The notes under the pieces are model-generated. The model was not told the origin of the DNA, did not search any database, and worked only from the letters and a program-made list of their open reading frames with translations. Positions 16,463 to 25,274 of a stretch of 64,000 nt of DNA are shown here, piece after piece. The stretch comes from an uncultured Collinsella sp. (GTDB lineage: Bacteria > Actinomycetota > Coriobacteriia > Coriobacteriales > Coriobacteriaceae): positions 1-64,000 of the forward strand of contig UQXA01000003.1 in NCBI GenBank assembly GCA_900544865.1, written 5' to 3'. Each line of letters opens with the position of its first letter. The first letter of the stretch is position 1. A program made the translations under genes and the position numbers.

Positions 16463-17872
16463 TTACTCGCCCAGCAGGCTCTTGGTGATGGAAGCGGCGG
16501 CCTTCTTGCCGGCGCCCATCGCCAGAATGACCGTAGCGGCACCGGTGACGATGTCGCCGCCGGCCCAGATGCGGGGATCGGTGGTCTGGCCGGTCTCCTC
16601 GTCGGCGACGATGTAGCCCCACTTGTTGAGCTCCATCTTGCCGCCGATCTTCTTTGCGAAGGGGTTGGCGTTGGTGCCGATAGCCGAGATCGCGACGTCG
16701 CAGGGGATCTCCTCGATGGCGCCCTCGATGGGCACCGGGCGACGGCGGCCGGACTCGTCGGGCTCGCCGAGCTCCATCTTCTGGACCTTGACGGCGCACA
16801 CGGAGCCGTCCTCGCCAGCGACAAACTCGAGCGGAGAGACGAGCGGCAGAACCTCGACGCCCTCGGCCTTAGCATGGTGCAGCTCGGCGCGACGGCAGGG
16901 CATCTCGTCCTCGGTACGACGGTAGGCGATGATGGCGTGCTCGGCGCCCAGGCGCTTGGCGGTACGGACGGCGTCCATAGCCACGTTGCCGCCACCAAAG
17001 ACGACGACGTTCTTGCCGTGCTTGGTGGGGGTGTCGTACTCGGGGAACTTGTTGGCCTTCATCAGGTTCACGCGGGTGAGGTACTCGTTCGCGAAGAAGA
17101 CGTTGGGCAGGTTCTCGCCGGGGACGTTGAGGAACTTGGGCAGGCCAGCGCCGGTCGCCACGTAGATGGCGTCGAAGCCCTGCTCGAACAGCTCCTCGGC
17201 CGTGGCCATGTTGCCCACGACGGAGTTGTACTCAAACTTGACGCCCATGTCCTCCAGGCCGTCGATCTCGCGCTTGACGACCGCCTTGGGCAGACGGAAC
17301 TCGGGGATGCCGTAGACCAGCACGCCGCCGCCGGTGAAGAATGCCTCGAAGACGGTGACGTCAAAGCCGTTGCGGGCGAGCTCGCCGGCGCAGGTGATGC
17401 CGGACGGGCCGGAGCCGACGACGGCAACCTTCTTGCCGTTCTTGGGGGCCATCTTGGGCGTGGAGGCGAGCTCGGGGCGGTCACCCAGGAAGCGCTCGAG
17501 CTGGCCGATGGCCACGGGCTCGGACTTCTTGCCACGGATGCACTTGCCCTCGCACTGGTTCTCCTGCGGGCAGACGCGGCCGCAGATGGCGGGAAGCATG
17601 GAGTCCTCGCGGATGGTATCGAGAGCGCCGCCGAAGTCCTTCTCGCGGATCTGTTCGATAAAGCGGGGGATGTTGATGTTGACGGGGCAGCCCTCAACAC
17701 AGAACGGCTTCTTGCAGTTGAGGCAGCGCTCGGCCTCGGCCAGCGCCATCTCCTCGGTGAAGCCCTTGTCGACGGGGCGGAAGTCGCAGGCGCGCTCGGC
17801 AGCCGGCTCCTCGTTATCGGGGGTGCGGGGCGACTTCATATCGGCAACGAAACGACCGTTAACTAGTGGCAT
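16463..17872 (-). CDS. nfnB: NADH-dependent ferredoxin:NADP+ oxidoreductase, NfnB subunit
   Basis: A 469-residue protein like the small subunit of glutamate synthase. Two Cys clusters for [4Fe-4S] lie near residues 49-110 (CLNCKKPFCVEGCP, then CGRVCPQENQCEGKC). An FAD GxGxxG (VVGSGPSGITCAG) and an NADP GGGNVAMD motif follow. The gene starts inside the end of nfnA (10-base overlap). With NfnA it forms the electron-bifurcating transhydrogenase that couples NADH and reduced ferredoxin to NADP+ reduction, in the cytoplasm. A GltD role is unlikely because no GltB is present and NfnA is adjacent. Confidence 0.9.
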   Translation of the reverse strand: MPLVNGRFVADMKSPRTPDNEEPAAERACDFRPVDKGFTEEMALAEAERCLNCKKPFCVEGCPVNINIPRFIEQIREKDFGGALDTIREDSMLPAICGRVCPQENQCEGKCIRGKKSEPVAIGQLERFLGDRPELASTPKMAPKNGKKVAVVGSGPSGITCAGELARNGFDVTVFEAFFTGGGVLVYGIPEFRLPKAVVKREIDGLEDMGVKFEYNSVVGNMATAEELFEQGFDAIYVATGAGLPKFLNVPGENLPNVFFANEYLTRVNLMKANKFPEYDTPTKHGKNVVVFGGGNVAMDAVRTAKRLGAEHAIIAYRRTEDEMPCRRAELHHAKAEGVEVLPLVSPLEFVAGEDGSVCAVKVQKMELGEPDESGRRRPVPIEGAIEEIPCDVAISAIGTNANPFAKKIGGKMELNKWGYIVADEETGQTTDPRIWAGGDIVTGAATVILAMGAGKKAAASITKSLLGE

Positions 17873-18702
17873 GCGCAGCTCTTTTCCTCATAGGCCTTGA
17901 GGGACTCGCCCTCTTCGGAACGGTAAGCGGCCTGGCGGGCACGAAGGTCATCCCAGTCGACCAGGGTGGCATCGAAGTCGGGGCCGTCGACGCAAGCGAA
18001 CTTGGTCACGCCGCCCACCTCGACGCGGCAGCAGCCGCACATACCGGTGCCGTCAACCATGATGGGGTTGAGCGACGCGGTGATGGGGGTGTCGTACTTC
18101 TGGGCGGTGAGGGTCGAGAACTTCATCATCGGAACGGGGCCGACGCAGAAGACCTGGCTCACGGCCTTGTCCTGCAGCAGGCGCTCCAGCGGAGCGGTGA
18201 CAACGCCCTGCTCGCCGTAGGAGCCGTCGTCAGTGGTGATGTGGATGTGGTCCTCGTCGAGGAGCTCGCGGAACTGGTCCTCCATGAGCAGGAGGTCCTT
18301 GGTGCGGGCGCCCATGATGGCGTGCACCTCGTGGCCGGTCTCGACCAGGTGCTTGGCGACCGGGAAGGCAATTGCCAGGCCGACGCCGCCGCCAATGACG
18401 GCGCAGGGGCCCTCGGCCATCTCGGTGGGAACGCCCAGCGGGCCCACGACGTCGCGCAGCGACTCGCCGGCCTCGTAGGTGGAAAGCATCTCGGTGGTCT
18501 TGCCGATCACCATGAAGATGAACTCGACCCAGCCCTCGTCACCGTTCCAGCCGGCCAGGGTAAACGGGACACGCTCGCCCGTCTCGTTGGCGCGAACCAT
18601 GAGGAACTGTCCAGCGTGCGCATGCTTGGCGATTGCAGGCGCCTCGATGCGGAACTTGAACACCTTCTCCGAGAACTGCGTCTTCTCCAGGATCTTATAC
18701 AT
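17863..18702 (-). CDS. nfnA: NADH-dependent ferredoxin:NADP+ oxidoreductase, NfnA subunit
   Basis: A 279-residue flavoprotein of the dihydroorotate dehydrogenase electron-transfer type. It has an N-terminal FAD-binding barrel, a pyridine-nucleotide domain (AVIGGGVGLAIAFPVAKHL), and a C-terminal cysteine cluster (MCGCCRVEVGGVTKFACVDG) for a [2Fe-2S] centre. The size and gene order nfnA-nfnB match characterised Nfn enzymes. It binds NAD(H) while NfnB binds NADP(H). It is first in the two-gene operon, with a TATAAT box about 105 bases upstream. Confidence 0.9.
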   Translation of the reverse strand: MYKILEKTQFSEKVFKFRIEAPAIAKHAHAGQFLMVRANETGERVPFTLAGWNGDEGWVEFIFMVIGKTTEMLSTYEAGESLRDVVGPLGVPTEMAEGPCAVIGGGVGLAIAFPVAKHLVETGHEVHAIMGARTKDLLLMEDQFRELLDEDHIHITTDDGSYGEQGVVTAPLERLLQDKAVSQVFCVGPVPMMKFSTLTAQKYDTPITASLNPIMVDGTGMCGCCRVEVGGVTKFACVDGPDFDATLVDWDDLRARQAAYRSEEGESLKAYEEKSCACH

Positions 18703-18807
18703 AGAACCCCTCTCTTGTTAGGGCTGCCGAACCGTGCCTCCACGGAAATGGACGGTAGCCCGAATAAAACCGTACGCGCACAGGCGTTGTGCAGACATAC
18801 GGTGCAA

Positions 18808-18813
18808 ATTATA
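18808..18813 (-). promoter_or_regulatory. candidate -10 box of the nfnAB promoter
   Basis: A consensus TATAAT on the minus strand, about 105 bases upstream of nfnA, in an otherwise GC-rich stretch. No good -35 box is visible. Confidence 0.4.
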
Positions 18814-18880
18814 CCCTCATGGACATGTCGCTTACGTGTGTCTTTGGCAGGTGGGAGCAGGGTTTATCCACTGCGGCTTA

Positions 18881-19070
18881 CCAAATAGGGGCAGGTTTAT
18901 TTTGGTCAGCCTTATCGGGTAAAACGGCAAAGGGGGCCGGCCTCGGGTTGTGATGAGGCCGGCCCCCTTTGGGGTGCTATGTGCGTATGGCGGCACGCGG
19001 TTTATCGCGATGCCGCAACTGGGGCGTTTCCGCAGGTAAAACCTGACAAAATAAACCTGTCCCTAAATGG
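18881..19070. repeat. 190-bp palindromic element between pth and nfnA
   Basis: Left end CCAAATAGGGGCAGGTTTAT is mirrored by ATAAACCTGTCCCTAAATGG at the right end; the arms continue to TTTTGGTCAG/CTGACAAAA. A perfect terminator-like hairpin sits within it at 18929-18970, and GGTAAAAC occurs on both sides. It occupies most of the gap between the pth stop and the nfn promoter. Confidence 0.7.
18929..18970 (-). terminator. terminator after pth
   Basis: A perfect 16-bp stem AAAGGGGGCCGGCCTC/GAGGCCGGCCCCCTTT with a ten-base loop. It would work in both directions; pth is the gene it follows. Confidence 0.75.
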
Positions 19071-19076
19071 TAGGTT

Positions 19077-19706
19077 TTAGTGCTTGCCGTTGGCGGAGGC
19101 GGCGCCGTTGACGTGGTCGCGGGCATAGATCACGCCGTGCACGATTGCCAGGCCGGCGGCATCTGCGGCGCGGGCGCAGGTGTCCTGGAAGTCCTCGGCT
19201 TCGCGGGCGCGCAGCTGCTTAAGCACGTAGTCGGCGACGGCCATCTTGCCGGGAGGGTTGCCGATGCCGGTGCGGATGCGGCTGAAGTCGCGGCTGCCCA
19301 TCTTGTCGATGATGGAGCGCAGGCCGTTGTGGCCAGCATGGCCGCCGCCCACCTTAACACGCACGTCGCCGGCGGGAATATCGAGCTCGTCGTGGATTAC
19401 GAGCAGCTCCTCGGCCTTGATCTTGTACTCGCGGCAGAGCTTGGAGATGGGGCCGCCCGAGGTATTCATGTACGACTGCGGCTTGACCAGCACAATCTGG
19501 CGCTTGCCGCCCTCTTCCTCGGGGTCGTTGATGTTGATGAGCGCGACCTCGGCGCCGGCCTGGTTTTTCCAGTACGTGACGCCGGCCTGACGGGCCAGCT
19601 CGTCGATCGCTTTGAAGCCAGCGTTGTGGCGCGTCTCGGCATATTCCTCGCCCGGGTTGCCAAGTCCGGCAACCATGCGAATCTTAAGCGGCTGTGCAGC
19701 TGCCAT
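19077..19706 (-). CDS. pth: peptidyl-tRNA hydrolase
   Basis: A 209-residue Pth that releases peptides from peptidyl-tRNA dropped off ribosomes. The family motifs are clear: MVAGLGNPGEEYAETRHNAGF with the catalytic histidine in RHNAG, LVKPQSYMNTSGGP, IHDELDIPAGDVRVKVGGGH, and GHNGLRSIIDKMG. It follows prs on the minus strand after a 105-bp palindrome. Length is normal. Confidence 0.95.
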   Translation of the reverse strand: MAAAQPLKIRMVAGLGNPGEEYAETRHNAGFKAIDELARQAGVTYWKNQAGAEVALININDPEEEGGKRQIVLVKPQSYMNTSGGPISKLCREYKIKAEELLVIHDELDIPAGDVRVKVGGGHAGHNGLRSIIDKMGSRDFSRIRTGIGNPPGKMAVADYVLKQLRAREAEDFQDTCARAADAAGLAIVHGVIYARDHVNGAASANGKH

Positions 19707-19820
19707 GTTTGTCCTCCGTTACGTAAATAGTTCAATCAACGACAAAGGCTACCACGCCCGCCGAATGCGAGGAAAGGTTGCAGCAAAGTCATTTCAGAAA
19801 ACAGCTGCCCCGAGACAGCA

Positions 19821-19925
19821 GGAAGCCCCGGACACGCCGGGAGGGGTTATCAAAGCGAACATCCCGCAGCCGCAAAGCGGCGAGGACGTTCGCGTGATAA
19901 CCCCGCAGGCGTGTCCGGGGCTTCC
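19821..19925. repeat. 105-bp near-perfect hairpin between prs and pth
   Basis: Outer arms of 18 identical bases (GGAAGCCCCGGACACGCC and its complement), then GGGGTTATCA/TGATAACCCC, GCGAAC/GTTCGC, and a central GCCGC-aaa-GCGGC. There is no T-run on either strand. The copy is single in this window. Confidence 0.8.
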
Positions 19926-19948
19926 GGAGGGATGCGAGGGTCGAGCGA

Positions 19949-20935
19949 CTACAGCGCGAAGTCGCCGCCGACGAGCGTGGAGACGGGCTCCTCGTGGTAA
20001 ACGGCGGAGATGGCCTGAGCGAACTCCTCGGCGACCGAGATGGTCTTGATCTTGCCGCCGACCTCGACGGGGATGGCGTCGGTGACGACGCACTCGACGA
20101 TGGGGGCGTCGTTCAAACGCTCGATGGCCGGACCGGAGAAGATGCCGTGGGTGGCGCAGACGTAGATGTCGCCAGCGCCCATAGCCTTGAGCTCCTTGAC
20201 GTTGGCGCACAGGGTGCCAGCGGTGTCGATCATGTCGTCATTGATGACGCAGGTCTTGCCCTTGATGTCACCGATGATGCCCATGACCTCGGCGGCGTTG
20301 TGGCGCGGACGGCCCTTGTGGGCGATGGCCAGGTCGCAGCCGAGCATGTCGGACAGCTTCTTGGCGGCCTTGGCGCGACCCACGTCGGGGGAGACGACAA
20401 CCAGGTTGTCGGTGTCGAAGTGCATGTCGTTGTAGTACTGGCCAAACAGCGGCAGTGCGGACAGGTGGTTAACCGGGATATCAAAGAAGCCCTGGATCTG
20501 ACCCTGGTGCAGGTCGAGGGTGATGATGCGGTCGACACCGGCGCGCTCGAGCAGGTTGGCGACGAGGCGGGCGGTGATGGGCTCGCGCGGGCCGGCCTTG
20601 CGGTCCTGGCGGGCATAGCCGTAGTGGGTGATAACGGCGGTGATGGAGCGGGCGGATGCGCGCTTGGCAGCGTCGGTGGCGATGAGCAGCTCCATGAGCA
20701 TGTCGTTGACGTTGCCGCCAGCCACGGACTGAATCAGGAAGACGTCGGCGCCGCGGACGGTCTCGTCGTAGCGGGCGTAAATCTCACCGTTGGCGAACCG
20801 CTTTAGCGTAAGGCCCGAAAGCTCGACCCCAAGGTACTCAGCAATCTTCTGAGCGAGGGGACGGTTGGAGGAACCGGAATACACGCGGATGGACTTGCGC
20901 ATATTCTCCGACTTCTCGGGATCATTAATCGGCAT
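19949..20935 (-). CDS. prs: ribose-phosphate pyrophosphokinase
   Basis: A 328-residue PRPP synthetase, making PRPP from ribose 5-phosphate and ATP for nucleotide, His and Trp synthesis. Motifs: IRVYSGSSNRPLAQKIAEYL, FANGEIYARYDETVRGADVF, the ARQDRK loop, THYGYARQDRKAGPREPITA and the PRPP-binding VINDDMIDTAGT. Lies between glmU and pth on the same strand, a common arrangement (glmU-prs-pth) in Gram-positive bacteria. Confidence 0.95.
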   Translation of the reverse strand: MPINDPEKSENMRKSIRVYSGSSNRPLAQKIAEYLGVELSGLTLKRFANGEIYARYDETVRGADVFLIQSVAGGNVNDMLMELLIATDAAKRASARSITAVITHYGYARQDRKAGPREPITARLVANLLERAGVDRIITLDLHQGQIQGFFDIPVNHLSALPLFGQYYNDMHFDTDNLVVVSPDVGRAKAAKKLSDMLGCDLAIAHKGRPRHNAAEVMGIIGDIKGKTCVINDDMIDTAGTLCANVKELKAMGAGDIYVCATHGIFSGPAIERLNDAPIVECVVTDAIPVEVGGKIKTISVAEEFAQAISAVYHEEPVSTLVGGDFAL

Positions 20936-21077
20936 TACCCTTCTCCTTTATACATCGAATGCCATATAGATGCCTTTTTGCATTGTAACCGTGCGGCGGG
21001 GTTTATCGAGTCTTGATAACGTCTTTACCGTCAACGGACACGAACCGACCACTCATCCGGTCGCGCAGGTCACGATA

Positions 21078-21113
21078 GAAAAAGGAGCCGTCCCCATGGA
21101 ACAGCTCCTTTTG
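21078..21113 (-). terminator. terminator after glmU
   Basis: AAAAGGAGC, a 15-base loop, then GCTCCTTTTT on the minus strand, 15 bases past the glmU stop. It suggests that prs also has its own promoter. Confidence 0.7.
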
Positions 21114-21127
21114 TGCTTGGTAAAACG

Positions 21128-22540
21128 TTATACCTCGTCGTCCTCGTGCAGACGGCGGCGATAATCGGCGGCCCAGCCCTCAATGTTTACCTGACGGGCG
21201 CGGCCCAGACCGAGTGCGTCGGCCGGGACTGGCTCGGTGATGACGGAGCCGGCGGCCACGAGTGCACCGTCGCCAATCTGGGCGGGCGCGACCATCATGG
21301 TGTCGGAACCGATGAAGGCATCCTTGCCGATGACGGTCTTGTGCTTGTGGACGCCGTCGTAGTTGCAGGTGATGGAGCCCGCGCCCACGTTGACGCCGGA
21401 GCCCATGGTGGTGTCGCCGATGTAGGACAGGTGAGGCACCTTGGAGCCCTCGCCGATCGTGGACTTCTTGATCTCCACGTGCGTGCCGGCCTTGGATCCG
21501 TCGAGCATGTGGGTGCCCGGGCGCAGGTAGGCACGCGGACCGCAGTCGACGCCGTTCTCGATGACGGCCTCGATGGCGATGGTCTCATCGATGGTGCAGC
21601 CGCTGCCGACGGTGGTGTCGGTGAGGCGACTGTTGGGGCCGAGCTGGCACTCCTCGCCCACGGTGACGTGACCGATCAGATGCGTCTGCGGCCACACGAT
21701 GGTGTCGCGGCCGATGACGGCATCGGGGCCAATCCAGGCCTGCGTGGGGTCGATGAAGGTAACGCCCTCGGCCATCCAGTGCTCGTTGATGCGGTCGCGC
21801 GCGATGGCGGTGAGCTGCGCGAGCTGGATGCGGCTGTTGACGCCCAGGCCGTCGCGGTAGTCGTCGCAGTGGAAGATGGAGACCGCCTGGCCGTGACCCT
21901 TGAGGATTTCGAGCATGTCGGGCAGGTAGTACTCGGACTGCGCGTTGTCGTTGCCGATCTCGTTAATGTGGGCGGCAAGCTGCGCGCCGTCGAAGGCGTA
22001 GCAGCCGGCGTTGCACTCCAGCAGCGTGGCGGCCTGCTCGGGCGTGCAGTCCTTCTGCTCGATGATGCGCTCGATCTGACCATCGGCGCCCAGCTTGATG
22101 CGACCGTAGCCAAAAGGATCGGGCGGGGTCATGGTCATGACGGTGCAGGCGAGCTCGCCGGTGGCGACGGTCTGCGCAAACTTGGCGACGGTGTCGGCGG
22201 TAATGAGCGGCAGGTCGCCGTTGAGCACGACGACGGGGCCTTGCGTGATGCCGCAGGCCTCGAGCGCGACCTTTACGGCGTGGCCGGTGCCCAGGCGCTC
22301 GGTCTGCTCGACGCACTCGACCTTGGTGGCGCTGTTGGCGTAGGCGCCATCGATGAGGGCGCGCATCTCATCGGCGTGGCTGCCGATGACGACCACGACG
22401 CGGCTGCAGCCGGCCTTGATGGTGGCGTCGACGATCCACTGGACCATGGGCTTGCCCAGGATCTTGTGCGAAACCTTGCAGTGGTTCGACTTCATGCGGG
22501 TGCCCTCGCCGGCGGCGAGGATAATTGCGGTTGCGTCCAT
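21128..22540 (-). CDS. glmU: bifunctional UDP-GlcNAc pyrophosphorylase / GlcN-1-P N-acetyltransferase
   Basis: A 470-residue enzyme. The start at 22540 is chosen because AACAGGAGATCAC precedes it and the protein then begins directly with the nucleotide-binding signature (AIILAAGEGTRMKSNHCKV). The N-terminal half is a uridyltransferase (VVLNGDLPLI). The C-terminal half is a left-handed beta helix with hexapeptide repeats (ARAYLRPGTH..., KSTIGEGSKVPHLSYIGDTT). It makes UDP-N-acetylglucosamine for peptidoglycan. Confidence 0.95.
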   Translation of the reverse strand: MDATAIILAAGEGTRMKSNHCKVSHKILGKPMVQWIVDATIKAGCSRVVVVIGSHADEMRALIDGAYANSATKVECVEQTERLGTGHAVKVALEACGITQGPVVVLNGDLPLITADTVAKFAQTVATGELACTVMTMTPPDPFGYGRIKLGADGQIERIIEQKDCTPEQAATLLECNAGCYAFDGAQLAAHINEIGNDNAQSEYYLPDMLEILKGHGQAVSIFHCDDYRDGLGVNSRIQLAQLTAIARDRINEHWMAEGVTFIDPTQAWIGPDAVIGRDTIVWPQTHLIGHVTVGEECQLGPNSRLTDTTVGSGCTIDETIAIEAVIENGVDCGPRAYLRPGTHMLDGSKAGTHVEIKKSTIGEGSKVPHLSYIGDTTMGSGVNVGAGSITCNYDGVHKHKTVIGKDAFIGSDTMMVAPAQIGDGALVAAGSVITEPVPADALGLGRARQVNIEGWAADYRRRLHEDDEV

Positions 22541-22739
22541 GTGATCTCCTGTTACGTTATAGAGACGTGTGTTTGGAAACGATACACGGCGCAATATGAT
22601 ACCGCAGGCATATGATGAGCGCGTAGCGATTGGTTTGCGGCGGTTGAGGCTTGCGCCGCCGGCGTGGTGTTTGCGCTGCTTGCGGGCGGCGTTGGCGGTG
22701 CTGCGGGGCTGTCGTTTGAGCGAGGGGACGGGGGTGCCC

Positions 22740-23627
22740 GTGGACAACATACAAGAGGAGTTTGGCGGCGAGCCCGTCGCGGCGTTCTCGATGTCGCATC
22801 CGGCGGTACCGGCGCTCTACATGGTGCTGACGTTGGGGCTCACCATGTTCTCGATGCAACCGGTGTTGATCGCGCTGTCGCTTGCGGGCGGGCTGGCGTA
22901 CGGGCTTACGGCGCGCGGTGCTGCGCGCACGTTGGGGGCGCTTCGCTGGCAGCTGCCGGTGATTTTGATCATCGCGGTGCTCAATCCGCTGTTCAGCGCT
23001 TCGGGCTCGACGGAGCTGTTCCGTATTGGCATGCGCGCGGTGTATCTGGAGAGCATGGTTTACGGCCTGTGCATGGGCGGGCTGTTTGTGGCGAGCGTGC
23101 TGTGGTTTGAGGCCGCGGCGTCGATGCTCGAATACGACAAGGTTCTTGCGCTTTTGGGCAACGCCGCGCCGGTGATCGCGCTCATGATCTCGATGTGCAT
23201 GCGGCTTATCCCGCAGTTTTTGCGCCGCGGCCGCACGGTGTTAGCGGTGCAGGATGCGATTGATGTGCCGGGGCGTGCGCCCACCGATCCCGTGCGATCG
23301 CGCCTGCGGGCGTCGAGCGTGCTGATGGGCTGGGGCATGGAAGATTCACTTGAGCGCGCGGATGCCATGCGCTCGCGCGGGTGGGGCGCCGCGACGCGTC
23401 GCACGACGTATGCGCGGTATCGGCTGGGGCGCCGCGACGTTGCCGCGCTGGTCGAGCTCGCGCTGTTTGGTGCCGCCGCGGTGGCAGTGGCATGGACCGC
23501 GACAACGCAGTATTCGTTTTACCCGCAGCTTTTGGTGCCCGCGCCGTGGCTGGGCTATGTCGTGTACGCTGCCTGGATGGTGCTGCCCTGCGTGCTGCAC
23601 GCGATTGACGAGAAGAGGTTTGGCTGA
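22740..23627 (+). CDS. ecfT: ECF transporter transmembrane component
   Basis: The frame is open from 22569, but the first 57 codons look non-coding. A GTG at 22740 preceded by GAGGGGACGGGGG is the preferred start (295 residues); ATG 22791 is possible. Four to six hydrophobic helices are followed by the coupling helices of EcfT (FLRRGRTVLAVQDAIDVPG, and ADAMRSRGWGAATRRTTYAR, which holds the second Ala-Arg-Gly-like motif). It forms the membrane scaffold that joins the ATPases to the S component. Its stop overlaps the ATPase start by one base. Confidence 0.85.
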   Translation: MDNIQEEFGGEPVAAFSMSHPAVPALYMVLTLGLTMFSMQPVLIALSLAGGLAYGLTARGAARTLGALRWQLPVILIIAVLNPLFSASGSTELFRIGMRAVYLESMVYGLCMGGLFVASVLWFEAAASMLEYDKVLALLGNAAPVIALMISMCMRLIPQFLRRGRTVLAVQDAIDVPGRAPTDPVRSRLRASSVLMGWGMEDSLERADAMRSRGWGAATRRTTYARYRLGRRDVAALVELALFGAAAVAVAWTATTQYSFYPQLLVPAPWLGYVVYAAWMVLPCVLHAIDEKRFG

Positions 23628-25270
23628 TGGCTCGGTTGGATAGGGGTCCGGTGTCGGGCGCGGCGTGCGGCCCGGATATGCCGGCAATTGAGGTGCGGAG
23701 CCTGAGCTTTGCCTACCCCGGGGCTGATGCTGCGGTGCTCGAGGGGCTCGACTGGTCTGTTCCCCAAGGTGCATTTGCGCTGCTTGTCGGCGGTACCGGA
23801 TCGGGGAAGTCGACGCTGCTGTCGCTGCTCAAGCCCGAGATTGCTCCGGCGGGCGAGCGCACTGGCGAACTGCTCGTGCTGGGCGAGAACGTTGCCGACA
23901 TGGACGTGCGCGCGTCTGCGGAGCGCGTGGGCTACGTGTTCCAGGATCCCGAGAACCAGATTGTGTGCGAGACCGTGTGGCACGAGATGGCGTTTGGCCT
24001 GGAGAATCTGGGTGTGTCGCGCGACGAGATGCGTCGCCGTGTTGCCGAGACCAGCTATTTCTTTGGTCTGGAGGACTGGCTTCATCGCGATACCGATACG
24101 CTTTCGGGCGGTCGCAAGCAGTTGCTGTCGCTTGCCGCCGTCCTGGCGCTGCGTCCGCGTGTGCTGCTACTCGACGAGCCCACGTCTCAGCTCGATCCCG
24201 TTGCCGAGAAGAATTTTCTGCACGCGCTGTTTCGCGTGAACCGTGAGCTGGGCTGCACGGTTGTTGTGGCTACGCATCAACCGCGGCCGATGCTCGAGTA
24301 TGCGACGCGTGCGTACCGGATTGAGGGCGGTCGCGTGCGCGAGGTGGCGGATATGGCTTCTTTGGGACGCCGAGAGCCGCTGTTTTCCGATGACATGTTG
24401 GGGTGGGGTGCCATCCGATGTGCAAAAAACGGAGTATTCAGCAGGCGTGAGGACAATTTGGGCTCTCTGGAGCCGCCCGGGGACGTATCGAGCGCGAAAA
24501 AAAGTTCGGAATTGGACAAATCGTCCGAATTTGTGGCGCAAACGTCGCTCGAGAACGGTTCGGAAGCCTTCCCGCGCACGGATGGAAGCAGAATACTCCA
24601 AAAAATGCACGGTGGGTCGGCTACCACCCTGTCGGAAGGCTGGTTTCGCTACGATCGCGCGGGCGGTTGGGTGCTGCGCGGGCTCGATGTGACGTTTTCA
24701 GCCGGCGCGGTGCATGCGGGCGTGGGCGGAGATGGTTGCGACAAGTCGACGATGCTCTCGGTGCTGGCCAAGACGGCTAAGCTGCAGCGTGGCCGCATGG
24801 TGCGTGGGGCGGCTTCGGCGGCGCTGCTGCCGCAGAACCCCAAGGCTCTGCTGGTTGCCGAGACGGTGCGCGACGAACTGATGGAATGGGCTTCGACCTG
24901 CGGATACGACGAGGCCGCAGCACAGGAGCAGACAGCGCGCTTGGGCCTGGCGGGCTTGGAGGCGCGTCACCCGTACGATCTTTCGGGCGGTCAGCGCCAG
25001 CTGCTTGCGTTGGCAAAGCTACTGTTGATCGGTCCGGAGCTGATGCTGCTTGATGAGCCCACCAAGGGCCTTGATCTGGCAAGTCGCTGCATTATCGCCC
25101 GAGCTCTGCGCGAGCATGCGCAGGCCGGCGGTACCGTCATCATGGCCACGCACGACTTGGACTTTGCCGAGCAGGTGTCCGACGACGTCGCCATGATGTT
25201 CGACGGCGAGATCGCCTGCATGGAGCCTCCGGCAGATTTCTTTGCCGACAACGTGTTCTACAGGGTGTGA
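23627..25270 (+). CDS. ECF transporter ATPase, two ABC domains fused
   Basis: A 547-residue protein. Domain 1 (residues about 16-245) has Walker A GGTGSGKST, signature LSGGRKQ and LLLDEPTSQLD. Domain 2 (about 335-540) has LSGGQRQ and MLLDEPTKGLD, but its Walker A reads GGDGCDKST, with Asp in place of the Gly before Lys. The linker (residues about 265-328) is encoded by a palindromic element (24421-24609) of different base composition. The fused pair stands for EcfA1 and EcfA2 and powers the S component that follows. Confidence 0.88.
   Translation: MARLDRGPVSGAACGPDMPAIEVRSLSFAYPGADAAVLEGLDWSVPQGAFALLVGGTGSGKSTLLSLLKPEIAPAGERTGELLVLGENVADMDVRASAERVGYVFQDPENQIVCETVWHEMAFGLENLGVSRDEMRRRVAETSYFFGLEDWLHRDTDTLSGGRKQLLSLAAVLALRPRVLLLDEPTSQLDPVAEKNFLHALFRVNRELGCTVVVATHQPRPMLEYATRAYRIEGGRVREVADMASLGRREPLFSDDMLGWGAIRCAKNGVFSRREDNLGSLEPPGDVSSAKKSSELDKSSEFVAQTSLENGSEAFPRTDGSRILQKMHGGSATTLSEGWFRYDRAGGWVLRGLDVTFSAGAVHAGVGGDGCDKSTMLSVLAKTAKLQRGRMVRGAASAALLPQNPKALLVAETVRDELMEWASTCGYDEAAAQEQTARLGLAGLEARHPYDLSGGQRQLLALAKLLLIGPELMLLDEPTKGLDLASRCIIARALREHAQAGGTVIMATHDLDFAEQVSDDVAMMFDGEIACMEPPADFFADNVFYRV
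24421..24609. repeat. palindromic element inside the ecfA coding sequence
   Basis: TGCAAAAAACGGAGTATTCA at the left end is mirrored by GAATACTCCAAAAAATGCA at the right end; TTCGGA and TCCGAA pair near the centre (24504-24528). The frame stays open through it. It is AT-richer than its flanks and codes for a Ser/Glu/Lys-rich linker. Confidence 0.7.
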
Positions 25271-25274
25271 TGGG

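Noticed and set aside
16463..17872. Glutamate synthase small subunit (GltD)
   Set aside because: The adjacent overlapping nfnA gene and lack of GltB make NfnB the better call.
22541..22739. Riboswitch (cobalamin, thiamine or other) before the ECF operon
   Set aside because: No conserved riboswitch core was found in the short GC-rich spacer between glmU and ecfT.
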